From Quillaja saponaria (taxonomy: Eukaryota > Streptophyta > Magnoliopsida > Fabales > Quillajaceae), in NCBI GenBank assembly GCA_029379385.1, contig CM055611.1:22100092-22164091 (forward strand): a stretch of 64,000 nt of DNA, read 5' to 3'. The stretch's first letter is position 1. Each line of letters opens with the position of its first letter. A program made the translations under genes and the position numbers. Below are positions 1 through 10,556 of the stretch, piece by piece. The notes under the pieces were generated by a model. It was not told where the DNA came from. It did no database searches and saw nothing but the letters and a program-made list of their open reading frames with translations.

Positions 1-738
1 GATGGGAAATTGATTTGATGACAGTTATTAGCAACATTTTATAGTTAACTACCATTTAAAAAGTTATTAATATATTTTTTTCAAGATTCTACTACGTTGA
101 AGTGATATAATATTTTAGGTAAAGAATATATGCATGCTTCAGATTCAAGCTAACTATACAATTATAACAATTTATAGCTATCACTCTTCCTATATAATAA
201 ATACGTACAAGTGGCAAAATAGAAATATTCGATTTAATTGTTTCTATGTTGTCATTAGAACTTGGATCTACACCTATATATGACCTAACCACTAATTAAG
301 AACATGGTATGTATAAATTTTTTTAAAAAGTTAATTAATTTGTTAGTTATCAAGAAAAAAGCATGTGACATAGTGGAGAATGGAAATTTTGAGCAGAATA
401 AAGTCAAAAGACATTAAAAGAGAGTTGGAGATATAATTAATAAAATTGTGAAATATATTCATGCTTCACATTCAAATTAACTATAAGAATCATAATAACA
501 TTCTTTTGATAGCATCGAAACAAACAAAGTGGCTGTAACGAAGAACAAAATTGCAATTCATAATAACATTCTGTTGGTTTGTCAATTTGTTTTCCACAAA
601 GTGGATAAGATATTCGGATTCCGGTGTACTCTTACCATTCAAGCTAACATTACTTAACTTGTAATTAAACCATATTAATTAAGAAAATAATACTAATATT
701 CCTCATCTATGTAGCCTCCTCCTTTCTTCCCCCTCTCC

Positions 739-747
739 CTATATAAG
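739..747 (+). promoter_or_regulatory. TATA box of the subtype-1 gene, block A
   Basis: CTATATAAG lies about 70 bases upstream of the ATG at 815, after a pyrimidine-rich stretch of CCTCC and CTTCC runs. The same arrangement is kept in block B at 9051. An inverted partial copy of this promoter lies at 10513-10556. Confidence 0.7.
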
Positions 748-814
748 GAGTATATCTTGTTCGTAACTATCAAACCAAACCAAGTGAACAAACTACTAAT
801 CATTTGATATCAAT

Positions 815-1390
815 ATGTTCAGAATGAGGAGTTCAATGTCATCCGGTGGGTCATGGGGGGGAATGGGCATGGGCATGGGCATGGGCAGTAGTGGTGGTGG
901 TACTATGGGGCTGCTGCAGGGTGGTAGTAGTGGTGGTACCACCAGCTGGAGGAGCAGCATGGGAGATCCATGGGGATCCTCATGGTCGTCATCAACCCCA
1001 GTGGTGGAAACATTCCCAGCTGGAGGACCCCCAATGATGATTGGGGGCGGCGGCAGGCGCTCTAGCACAGTACTACTGGGAGGTGGGGATCCATTTGAGG
1101 AGTTCAGCTTCCCAAATCATGGAACCCGTGGTGGTGGTGGTGGTTGTGGGTTTAATGTTGGCAATCATGTTACAATACCTAAAAGTATTCCACCGTCTAC
1201 TCCTAGTCCAAGAGGTACTTCAAAATCAAAACCAAAATCAAAATCTCCAAGGGCTGCCTCTGATTTCAACAGCAACAACAGCGGCCAGCAGGATCAAAAT
1301 GGTGAGATTAATACAAATGGAGAAGTTGAAGGAACTGGGAATCAATCCGTCTATAACATCACTGTTAACGATTTCACAGGGAAAAATTGA
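815..1390 (+). CDS. Met/Gly-rich protein, subtype 1, intact
   Basis: Single-exon 191-residue protein of a family I do not recognise. The N-terminus has Met-Gly repeats (about residues 17-24), followed by Ser/Gly/Trp-rich sequence. Shared family elements follow: MMIG (74-77), a short FEEF stretch (94-97), IPKSIP (121-126), a Lys/Ser/Pro repeat (136-145) and the C-terminal box (155-184). In the box, NSG-Q is followed by hydrophobic residues spaced five to six apart between Asn and Gly. No transmembrane segment, signal peptide or known catalytic motif is visible. The ATG at 815 is chosen because it follows the TATA box at a normal distance and its frame is conserved in block B up to a frameshift. 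This is the only intact subtype-1 copy. Glycine-rich structural, RNA-binding or amyloid-like roles are possible but unsupported. Confidence 0.75.
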   Translation: MFRMRSSMSSGGSWGGMGMGMGMGSSGGGTMGLLQGGSSGGTTSWRSSMGDPWGSSWSSSTPVVETFPAGGPPMMIGGGGRRSSTVLLGGGDPFEEFSFPNHGTRGGGGGCGFNVGNHVTIPKSIPPSTPSPRGTSKSKPKSKSPRAASDFNSNNSGQQDQNGEINTNGEVEGTGNQSVYNITVNDFTGKN

Positions 1391-1760
1391 AGTACTGCAT
1401 CTCGATCATCTCAACTTAATGTCCCTAAAAACATGTATCTGTAATTTAGCCGATCCAAGGTTTGTTGCAGTATTGTATGTATCCGTAATCTATTTAGCAA
1501 AACATAAAATAACGTATGTGTAATCTATGGTTCAACCAAAGGTAATTAATTAAAATAAAATAAACTTGATATATCTATATGTATATAGTAAGTTTTAATG
1601 TTGAATTTTTATTTTTATTTTGGTTTGGATAGAAAAAACATTTCTTATCTCATATCCAACAGCAAAATTTTGGATTGAAAATTTTTATTTGACTAGATGA
1701 CAATTTAATTTTGATTAAAGGTAAGTCAAGCCTATACCAGATTGTAAAATCCTTCATGAT

Positions 1761-2000
1761 GAGAAAAACTTACATAAAATGGCTTCACTAAGTGGCTCTT
1801 AATTACAATGAATCAATAAATGTATGACATGTGATAATTAAGTCACTCCACCTAAACAACCTAGAAGATTTAAATTAACCCAGCCTTATAGTAAATTAAG
1901 ATTGGGTTAGTTTAAATCTATTAGGTTGCTAAGGTGGAGTACTTATCGTGAGTTTATTATAAAAGTCACTTGATGAAGTCACTCTATGTAAGTCTTTCTC
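1761..2000. mobile_element. Mutator-type MITE (block A copy)
   Basis: A 240-base non-coding element that folds on itself almost end to end. It begins GAGAAAAACTTACATA and ends with the inverse, TATGTAAGTCTTTCTC, and the inner arms (around CTCCACCTAAACAACCTAG) also pair. It is flanked by a perfect 9-base direct repeat, CTTCATGAT (1752-1760 and 2001-2009). A 9-base target duplication with long terminal inverted repeats is typical of the Mutator superfamily. Confidence 0.8.
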
Positions 2001-2976
2001 CTTCATGATAGTGTAAATAGGCAGCAATTTATCAATCTATATCTTAGAGTAATTAATTATCTATGTTGAACAAAGTTAATTAGTTTATTTTTTTACAAAG
2101 AACAATTGCATGTAGCATAGAAGGAAATTGATTAGCTGAAAATTATATATAAGCAACATCATAGTAATTGTAATTATTTTTTATTTATTTTATAAATTAC
2201 CTAGGTTGAGTTTAGTAATGCTTTTTAAGATGATATTATGTCTTTTTAAAAGTCACAACATCTAAAAATTATTTGGTTAATTTTTTATTTTTTTTAGAGA
2301 TGCTTCTTCTACTGTTAAATATTTGGTTAATTACTTAGGGTGTTTTAAAAGTACTCGAGATGTTGCTAAAAACTAGCTGTGACTTTTTAAAATTAAAAGT
2401 ACAAAAATCACCTTATTAATTTGAAAAAAATTCTAAAAAAATTGTTAATTAATTTATAAACCATCTAATAAAAGTTAATCAATATTAATTATATCTAATT
2501 TTGTCATTTTATATATTCACAACAATTTATGATTTATTTTACAAAATATATTGTTTCTTATTTTTACTACCCACATCAATTTTTATATAAGATTTACAAA
2601 ATAGGGTTGTTGTGGCTTTTAAACAACTGCTTAAATTACAACAACTTTTTAAAAATTACAGTATTACCAAATTTAGTCTTTGTTTAAGATACGTACTAAA
2701 CCTAACAAAACTAAACACAACACATAGGCGTGGGAATCAATGACCTAACCACTAACTAAGAACATGGTATCTCCAAAAGAAAAGTAGAGGCTAAAGGAAT
2801 TGGGATGGTCACTCACAAATACCCAACTAAGGAAAGGAAGCACAAGTTTCTAACAACCCTCTTGGCTCTTGCTACATTACAAGAAAAGGTTAACGGATCA
2901 ATAAATATTTATATTATGGTAGCTGTTTCTTCAATTATTATGTTGAACAAAGTTAATTAGTTTGGTTGTTAAAAAA

Positions 2977-3930
2977 AATTAGAGTATATTATGGCCCATG
3001 GTTAATGACCCATGACTTATGCTTGACTATTGTACTTAGTATTATATTAGGCTAGGTTCATTATGCCAAGTCAACTTGTACTACCTATATATATATATAT
3101 ATAAGCTTTCTCTATGTACTCAAATAATCTCATTTTCATATAATACAAAATCGTCATTATATTCAATTTAGGTATTAGAGCTTAGGTTTTCTAAAAGTTT
3201 TTTTCTAAAGGGTTACCACTTCCTTCTTGGCAACCCCCACCTCAACCCCTTTTGCAACCTCTTCCTTAATCTCACTACCCATCAGCCATCTAGACCACCC
3301 CCTCTTTCTTAGCTCCCTTTATTTCACCATCCCAACCAGCTCATCGTCTTTCTTTTTAATATATATATATTATCTCTTATAACTCTTCATACATTCCTGA
3401 GCACGTACTTTGACTGTCTTGCGTGAGAAGTCCCTGAACATGGCTTAAGGAAGTATAACCCCCTACCTGTTATACATCACACGTACTCGGACGGTGCTGC
3501 GTGAGACATACATGAACTTGGCTTAGGGAAGCATAATCTCCCTACTATTTGTAGGTCGCCTCAAACGTACTTATATCTCTTCAAGGCCTTAGCTACCTGC
3601 CTCAGAAGACCTTAACTGCTTACTTTACATGCTTAAGAAGGCCTTAGCCGTTTGAAACTTTCAGAACAAATATTTTATCTACAGGGACACTTCATCAGTT
3701 TCATTTCCAAACTCAAGTTGGTTTTAATCAACCACCTTGAGTTTGAGGGGGAGAGTTAGAGTATATTACGGCCCATGGTTAATGGCCCATGATTTATACT
3801 TGATTAATGTACTTAGTCTTATATTAGGCTAGGTTCATTATGCTAGGTCAACTTATACTGCATATAGGCTTTCTCTATATACTCAAATAATCTCATTCTC
3901 ATATAACACAAAATCATCATTATATTCAAC
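2977..3930 (+). mobile_element. TRIM-type small LTR retrotransposon
   Basis: About 954 bases with no coding capacity. The two LTRs (about 2977-3166 and 3754-3930) both start TTAGAGTATATTA and both end near ATTATATTCAA. The 5' LTR is followed by GGTATTAGAGC (3171-3181), a slightly altered initiator-Met tRNA primer-binding site. The 3' LTR is preceded by a purine tract, GAGTTTGAGGGGGAG. The interior holds two diverged copies of a motif around GCGTGAGA (about 3405-3540). A short TAAAAA repeat flanks the element, and block B has the empty site (about 11228-11240). Its size and lack of genes fit a TRIM/SMART element, probably of the Copia type. Confidence 0.85.
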
Positions 3931-4701
3931 TAAAAAGAAATACATACAGAGCATAGTGGAGAATCAATTGGATGGAAATTATAGTTAGCAAATTATAGGT
4001 TAATGATATAACTTTAAGTGTAAAATATACGTACGCTTCATATTCAAGCCAGCTATACAGAATAAAAATAGGACTTCTCTATATTATATAAGTACTATAT
4101 ATAAATAATAAGAAGTTAATTATTTTTTATTTTTTTTCACAAATTAATTAAAGTAGATAAGATATGAAATAACATTTGATATATTGCCCGTAAATGAGAG
4201 TGATGAACTGAAGAGGAAAAATAAGTTGAGAAGGAAAACATACGTGGCATTGATCACGTATGCAAACAAATCATTTGTGTTAATAACACAAAATAAAATT
4301 TGCGCTGTTAATCATTATCCAAATAATTATGTGCGAAGATTTTTTTTAAATAGGAAAAATATTCCTCAAGCTAGGTATAACTTGATCAGATTACTTTTAG
4401 AGGAATTTCTACAATTATGGTTAATTTGTATAAGAAATGAATCTTTGTTGAAGAATATATAATAGGGGTTGGAGTTTGTACCACCAAATAACACATAATA
4501 TTCTATTCTGGGTCTAAGAGTTGTTGACTAGCTAGTAAGGTTGAGAAGAAGGTAACATATATATGGCAAGTGTGAAATATATATATATACAAACTTGGCC
4601 TTGAAGCTAACTATAAAATTCTCCTACTTTTGACTAAAGATATCCAAGAGGACCAACAAACCAAGCAAAGCACCACTATATATATTCCACGATAATGTGA
4701 G

Positions 4702-4736
<35 letters not shown>

Positions 4737-5194
4737 TTTTTTTTTTTGAGTTGAGAAGAAACTATAGGAGAGAGAAGGAGAGAATGAGAGAGAGAAGACA
4801 CAATATCCAACTAATTAGCAAGACACACGTACACATGCAGAGATGGATCCATAGCACAGGTTGCTAACAACCCATGGAATAATAACTAACTCACTCTACT
4901 TGGTAGCTAGCTAGTTGGAAATATAAGAATAAGTTGGAGATAAGATGATTCTTCTTCTCTTACATTTAATTTGTTCTTTCTAAAAAGATATTTTATTGGA
5001 TAAGATATGGATATATATTATATTTATTCCGATTCCGAAACAAGTTAAGCTTCTATCTCCGTTTTCTTTCCCCATACCTCCATAACAGGATGTTGTCCTC
5101 CCTACCTTGTAGCTTTCGAATTAAACTAATTTTCTTACATTACAGTAGTAGTACTCTCAAAATTACTAGCACGTTCCTAGCTAGCTAGTTCAGC

Positions 5195-5437
5195 ATGTCA
5201 ATGATGGGAATGCGTATGGGGGGAGGATCATGGAGTGGCATGGGCATGAGCATGGGCAGTAGTAGCAGTACTATGGGGCTGGCTGGCGGTGTCCGGAGAA
5301 GCAGTTTTGGAGGCGGAATTATGAGCAGTGGTGATGGATGAGGATCAGAATGGACAATGCATCATCCAGTAGGAGGAGAGTCGAGTATGTTGGTGATGGG
5401 AAACGCGGGCCGCACAACGATAATTTGCGAGCCAGAG
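5195..5437 (+). pseudogene. Subtype-2 Met/Gly-rich gene, broken (block A)
   Basis: The upstream region and first 48 codons match the intact gene at 12456, including the Met-Gly repeats. A TGG codon is changed to TGA at 5339-5341, and 15 bases just before it are missing relative to block B. Homology continues past the stop to about 5437, ending just after the position of the MMIG element, and then switches to unrelated sequence. The IPKSIP element, acidic segment and C-terminal box are all absent. The promoter is also altered: CATAACAGG (5081-5089) against CATAAAAGG in block B. This copy is dead or at most makes a 48-residue fragment. Confidence 0.85.
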
Positions 5438-5862
5438 CCATTTTCGAAGCCATTGATGAACTTACTCCACCCATATTATTATTATTTTTCCCTTTCCCTC
5501 TAAGTAGGATGGTATCGCTATGTACGAACTCCAATTCAGTATTCACTACAAAGTTTCTAATTTGTTAGGTTGTTTTTATAGACACAAAAAATTAAACCCT
5601 AAAACTATGGGATTGTAATTTTGTGATGGATTAAATTAATTATAATCGATGCAATTTGGTGCATGACTATGTGTAGCTCCTTCATTTCCGATTCTTAATT
5701 GGAACTCACATTTTGTCTATTGATGAGGAAATATATAATGCAAGTGATAGACATGAAATTAATTAATCCCATACAAAATAACAAATGTGGAATTGTAATG
5801 ACATTCCTTCAACTATCAATTTGAGAAAATTAAGGAGATCAAAGAAAATCATTACCACGTAT
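5438..5862. repeat. Dispersed repeat, inverted copy at 55594-56027
   Basis: About 425 bases align with the reverse complement of 55594-56027, with small indels. In one frame both copies begin with the same short peptide (IFEAIDELTPPIL) followed by a non-coding tail, so this could be the 3' end and UTR of an unrecognised gene. Here it is joined directly to the broken subtype-2 gene. Confidence 0.75.
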
Positions 5863-5864
5863 AA

Positions 5865-6006
5865 TTATAGGGTAGTGCTATGTGCACTACCTAATATTGT
5901 TAGGTAGACTACAAATAAAAAGATATAGTGATTTTGTTTTTGTCTTCTATTGCATTTGTATTGCATCTAACAAAATTTGTAGTCTACATAACAATACCTT
6001 AACTAT
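5865..6006. mobile_element. Possible small MITE
   Basis: About 142 bases with inverted arms: TATTGTTAGGTAGACTACAA near the left end pairs with TTGTAGTCTACATAACAATA near the right. TATA flanks both sides. It abuts the end of the dispersed repeat. No coding sequence is present. The superfamily is unclear. From here to 6558 I see only AT-rich spacer. Confidence 0.45.
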
Positions 6007-6558
6007 AAGGGGCAAAACAAAATAATACGCTATTTTATAATTATTTGTTTTTGTATAAATCTCTTCGGTATCAATTCCACTTTTTCATCCTAATTAAACT
6101 ATCATACCACATCTCACAAATTTTGTTGGGTTGAACTGTGCCATGCATGGTGGCTCAATATTAGCATGATTCTTGTTGACGTTTCAGTAAAAAGCTATTT
6201 CACCCTGAATCTTAAGAATATTTATTAAGTATAATAGGAAATCGTTGGAGTGGTTGGTGATTTACTTGTTAAATAGAAAATCGCCTAGAATCAAGGCAAT
6301 TTACAAGTAAATAAAAAATAAATGGTCAAAAGGGAAAATAAGAATAGTAGTAAACAAATCTGCCATTAATATGATATTCTGATTCTGGAACATATTTTTT
6401 GTAAAATTTAATCTAACAAATTTAATATTAATATTAATATTCCTTCATCAATCATCAAACATTTGCATCCAAATAAAAACTGATTCTTCTTTTCCCTATC
6501 AAAACCAGGCATCAACTGCTAATTTTAGCAAAACCCAGGCAGCTGTTAATTATTAATT

Positions 6559-7374
6559 ATGATGCAGGCGGGCTTGTTCCTCCAATCTCAGCCTCAGGTG
6601 CTTGGCATGAGCAAGGGCCAAGCCAATATTGGGACTTTGTCAAACAAGGAGTTGCTGTCCTGCATCGATTCCATAAAGTGGGCTCAAGAGCCTACTGAAA
6701 AGAAATAGCGAGCCAAGGTAGAATTGGCTTATAAGCTGTTAACTTCAAGAGGCCGGCTTAGAAGCGAGTTTAATTTTGATAAAGAAGGTGAAGTAAGCTT
6801 ATCAGATTGTAAAAACCTTCATGACTTTTCAACTCAGCAATTTATGTCAAGCACTGGTGGAAACTACACACTGACTCAGTGCTGGCAGAATGTGATGCAT
6901 GAATTGTTTCAGATGAAGTCTGAGTTAAAATCTAAGGAGATGAAGCTGCGACGGATGCCACAGAACCATATGCATGCTAGTAATAATATTCATAACCACA
7001 TATTCCTGTTGCAGCAGCAGCAACAACAGCAACAACAGCTGGGAAGAAGGGGAATGATCAACCCTAATATGTACATGATTCATCAACGACGACATCGTCC
7101 ACTAAATCAGGATCAAATACTTCCTTTACCCAGAACAAAATTACAAGTACCTGCAGCTGGTGCCGGGTTTAATTTCGATAATAATCATGCCCTACTGCCT
7201 ATGAATACTACTGCTGCTCCTACTGCAGGGGGAACTGCATTTGACAACAGTGGCGAGCAGAATCTAGAGGGTCTCATCAATCAGAATGGAAAAGTTTCAG
7301 GCACTGCTAATGGATCCATTTTCATTTTGAACAATTGTAATTTTCATCCACCCACGCCCTCACATTCACAATAG
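6559..7374 (+). pseudogene. Subtype-3 family member, interrupted by one TAG
   Basis: One frame is open for 272 codons from the ATG at 6559 except for a single TAG at codon 50 (6706-6708). The N-terminal part (LSNKELLSCIDSIKWA, then AYKLLTSRGRLRSEF after the stop) differs from subtypes 1 and 2. A nine-residue glutamine run follows (about residues 152-160), and then the family's C-terminal box (NSGEQNLEGLINQNG and onward) near the end. No TATA box or intron signal clearly removes the stop. A CAG-to-TAG change would explain it, and the rest of the frame shows no other lesion, so the loss looks recent. Stop-codon readthrough is possible, but the context (AAA TAG CGA) is not a known readthrough motif. 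No ATG lies close downstream of the stop in this frame. Confidence 0.7.
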
Positions 7375-9050
7375 CTACTAGCTAGCTAGATTTATAATGA
7401 AACAAATGCACCAAATGTTTATAATTACTACCTTTGTTTTTATTCCAGATTTTCTAGAATTTGTAAAAAAATTGGAAAAAAATAAAATCATGTTACTTCA
7501 TCAATTATATACAAATGATTAGAATGCAGGAATCGATTTGATGGCAGCTATATATAATGAGGATAAAGTTCATTCGAGATAAACTTAATTATACTAACTT
7601 GTTTTGTCGAAGATGCCATAGCTAATAATACATTTCATAATACATTCCTCTTCTACATTGTTGGAGACAAGAATAGCTCTAGCCTCTAGCCTCTAACCTC
7701 TAGCTATATATGAAAAGTACATAGTTTCTTCTCAAGCGTTTGCAAGCACTTGCTGCTGGTTTATCGATCAATATTATCTATGTTGAACAAAGTTAATTAG
7801 TTTGTTAATTTGCATATAGGAAATTGATTTGATGACAGTTGCGAGTTAACAAACATTCAAAAAGTTATCAATTTATTTTGTTCAAGATGCCTCCTTGATG
7901 AAAAATACTGAAGTGATTTTAAGTATGGATTGAATATATGCATGCTTTAACTGAAATTAACTCTACAGTTGTAAGAATATATTTTTTTCCATGGAAAAGC
8001 TAAACTTTAACTATTTCGACTTAATAAATATGTACAAGTGTCTGAAGGAAAAATGTTCAAAATAAATTGCTGTATCTTGTCTTAGAATTTGGATCTATTC
8101 ATTCATATGGCCTAAACTCTAATTAGAACATGGTATATATTTCTAAAAGCAAAAGAAAGTTAGTTAATATTATATGTTATAATTTAGAAAAGTATATGTT
8201 CCTCTTTAATTTGCACAAGAGAACATAAAATTTTCAATCCATGATGTTATTTAATTTTTCCAAGATGCTACTATATTAAAGTGATATAATATTTTAAGTA
8301 AAGAATATATGCAGGTTTCAGATTTACGCTAATTATATAATTATAAGAATATATCGCTATCACTATTCCTATCTAATAGATACGTACAAGTGTCATTCGA
8401 ATTTAATTGTTCTAACTTGTCATTAGAACTTGGGATCTACACCTATATATGACCCAACCACTAATTAAGAACATGGTACGTATAAAATTCTAAAAAGTTA
8501 ATTAATTAATTAGTTTGTTAGTTATCAAGAAAAAAACATGTGACATAGTGGAGAATGAATATTTTGAGCAGAATAAAGTCCAAAGACATTAAAAGAGAGT
8601 TGGAGATAATTAATAGAAGTGTGAAATATATTCATGCTTCACATTCAAATTAACTATAAGATTGAAAATAACATTCTTTCGATTGCATGGAAACAAAGAA
8701 AGTGGCTAGATTTGAAACTACTCCTATATATATATATATATCTAACATGAAAAGAAAAATGGTATATGAATTGCTGAAAAGCTCAGCTAACTAACACAGA
8801 GAGCACAAGTGGGTAATGATTAATTAGGAAGCGGAGAAGAAAGAATATTTCACAAAATTAAAACTCTCTCACCTCCAAAGTTTGGTTTCTCAATTTGTTT
8901 TCCACAAAGTGGATAATTTATTCGGATTCCGGTGTACTCTTACCATTCAAGCTAACATTACTTAACTTTTAATTAACCCATATTTATTAATAAAATATTA
9001 CTAATATTCCTCATCTATGTATCCATCCTCTTCCTTTCTTCCTCCTCTCC

Positions 9051-9058
9051 CTATATAA
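9051..9058 (+). promoter_or_regulatory. TATA box of the subtype-1 gene, block B
   Basis: CTATATAA lies 70-78 bases before the ATG at 9129, in the same setting as in block A. The core promoter therefore survives although the reading frame does not. Confidence 0.65.
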
Positions 9059-9128
9059 GAAGGAGGATGTCTTGTTGTAACTATCAAACCAAACCAAGTG
9101 AACGAAGTACTAATCATTTGATATCAAT

Positions 9129-9672
9129 ATGTTCGGAATGAGGAGTTCAATGTCATCCGGTGGGTCATGGGGGGGAATGGGCATGGGCATGGGCATGGCA
9201 TGGCATGAGCAGTAGTAGTGGTGGTGGTGGTGGTACCACCAGCTGGAGGAGCAGCATGGGAGATCCATGGGGATCCTCATCAACACCAGTCGTGGAAACA
9301 TACTCAACGGGAGGACCCACAATGATGATTGGGGGCGGCTGCATGCGCTCTAGCACACTACTGGGAGGCGGGGATCCATTTGAGGAGTTCAGCTTCCCAA
9401 ATCATGGAACCCGTGGTGGTGGTGGTGGGTTTAATGTTGGCAATCATGTCACAATACCTAAAAGTATTCCAGCGTCTACTCCTAGTCCAAGAGGTACTTC
9501 AAAATCAAAACCAAAATCAAAATTTCCAAGGGCTGCCTCTGCTTTCAACAGCAACAACAGCGGCCAGCAGGATCAAGATGGTGAGATTAATACAAATGGA
9601 GCAGTTGAAGGAACTGGTAATCAATCCATCTACAACATCACTGTTAACGATTACCCTGGAAAAAAAAAATGA
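9129..9672 (+). pseudogene. Subtype-1 Met/Gly-rich gene, frameshifted (block B)
   Basis: The ATG at 9129 and the next 22 codons match the intact gene at 815. A net one-base insertion in the Met-Gly repeat (about 9196-9208) then shifts the frame to a TAG after 28 residues. The rest of the protein is open in another frame up to 9672 and keeps MMIG, IPKSIP and the C-terminal box. In that frame the repeat before the shift reads as Trp-Ala instead of Met-Gly, and the first ATG is at 9205. Initiation there would give 155 residues without the Met-Gly head. It is either a pseudogene or a gene re-starting at 9205. The clean downstream frame makes either recent loss or residual function possible. Confidence 0.75.
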
Positions 9673-9717
9673 AGTAATCACTGTTGACGATTACACTGAA
9701 AAAAAAAAAATGAAGTA
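9637..9717 (+). repeat. Short tandem duplication at the subtype-1 3' end
   Basis: A unit of about 40 bases beginning ATCACTGTTAACGATTAC and ending in an A-run plus TGAAGTA occurs twice. The first copy contains the stop codon at 9670-9672. Block A has a single copy. Confidence 0.75.
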
Positions 9718-10101
9718 ATGTATCTCGATCATCTCAAATTGACTTAATGTCTCTTAAACATGTATCTGTAATTTAGCCGATCCTAAGAGATTTAGGATTA
9801 AGGTTTGTTGCGGTATTGTATGTATCTGTAATCTATTTAGCAAAATATAAAATAACGTATCCGTAATCTATGGTTCAACCAAAAGTAAAAAAAATAAACT
9901 TACATATCTATGTGTATATGGTAAGTTTTAATGTTGAATTTTTATTTTTATTTTTATTTTGGTTTGGATAGAAAAAACATTTCTTATCTCATATCTAACA
10001 GCAAAATTTTGGATTGAAATTTTTTTATTTGACTACTTGACAGTTTAATTTTGAATAAAGGTGAGTCAAGCCTATATCGGATTGAAAACAACTATTATGA
10101 T

Positions 10102-10349
10102 GAGAAAAATTTACATAGAGTGACTCAATCAATTAGCTCTTACAATGAATAAATAAACTTATGCCATGTGGTAAGTCACTCTACCTAAACAACCTAGTAG
10201 ATTTAAATTAACACAATCTTATAGTAAATTAAGGTTGTGTTAGTTTAAATATGCTAGGTTGCTTAGGTGGAGAATGACTTATCAAATAACTTGAGTTTAT
10301 TGATTTATTGTAAGAGTCATGTGATAAAGTTACTCTGTAAGTTTTTCTC
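10102..10349. mobile_element. Mutator-type MITE (block B copy)
   Basis: Same element as at 1761-2000, with the same terminal and inner inverted arms. Its flanking 9-base repeats have decayed (ATTATGAT-like on the left, CTTCAAGAT on the right). It is at the equivalent position in both blocks, so it was present before the duplication. Confidence 0.75.
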
Positions 10350-10512
10350 CTTCAAGATAGTGCAAATAGGCAGCAATTTATCAATCAATATATTAGAGTA
10401 ATTAATTATCTATGTTGAACAAAGTTCATTAGTTCTGTTAGTTACAAAGGAATAATGCATGTAGCATAAAGGAAATTGATTGGATGAAAATTATATATGA
10501 GCAACATCAAAG

Positions 10513-10556
10513 TATATATAGGAAGAGGGGGAAGAAAGGAGGAGGATACATAGTAG
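10513..10556 (-). repeat. Inverted fragment of the subtype-1 promoter
   Basis: The reverse complement of this 44-base stretch matches the core promoters at about 710-750 and 9018-9058: CTATGTA, then CCTCCTCCTTTCTTCCCCCT, then a TATATA stretch. Block A has no such piece at the equivalent place (about 2163). It lies about 1.4 kb downstream of the subtype-1 gene, on the opposite strand. Confidence 0.65.

Larger units (their letters stand above)
1..5437 (+). repeat. Tandem segmental duplication, block A
   Basis: This stretch aligns in the same order and orientation with about 7815-12731. Shared landmarks are the subtype-1 gene with its promoter, a Mutator-type MITE, long AT-rich spacers and the start of the subtype-2 gene. 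Block A carries a TRIM element (2977-3930) that block B lacks. Homology to block B stops at about 5437, inside the subtype-2 gene, where unrelated sequence is joined. The left edge may lie outside the window. I saw no other genes in the spacers at 1-738, 2010-2976 and 3931-5080. Confidence 0.85.

Noticed and set aside
4184..4462. 92-codon open frame in the block A spacer, partly kept in block B
   Set aside because: It has no ATG at its start (TTG). The block B copy (about 11500-11785) has a stop and indels. Similarity between the blocks is simply that of the duplicated spacer.
4707..4731. TA repeats here and near 3089, 8728, 16535, 26385 and 29648
   Set aside because: Ordinary plant microsatellites with no other signal attached.
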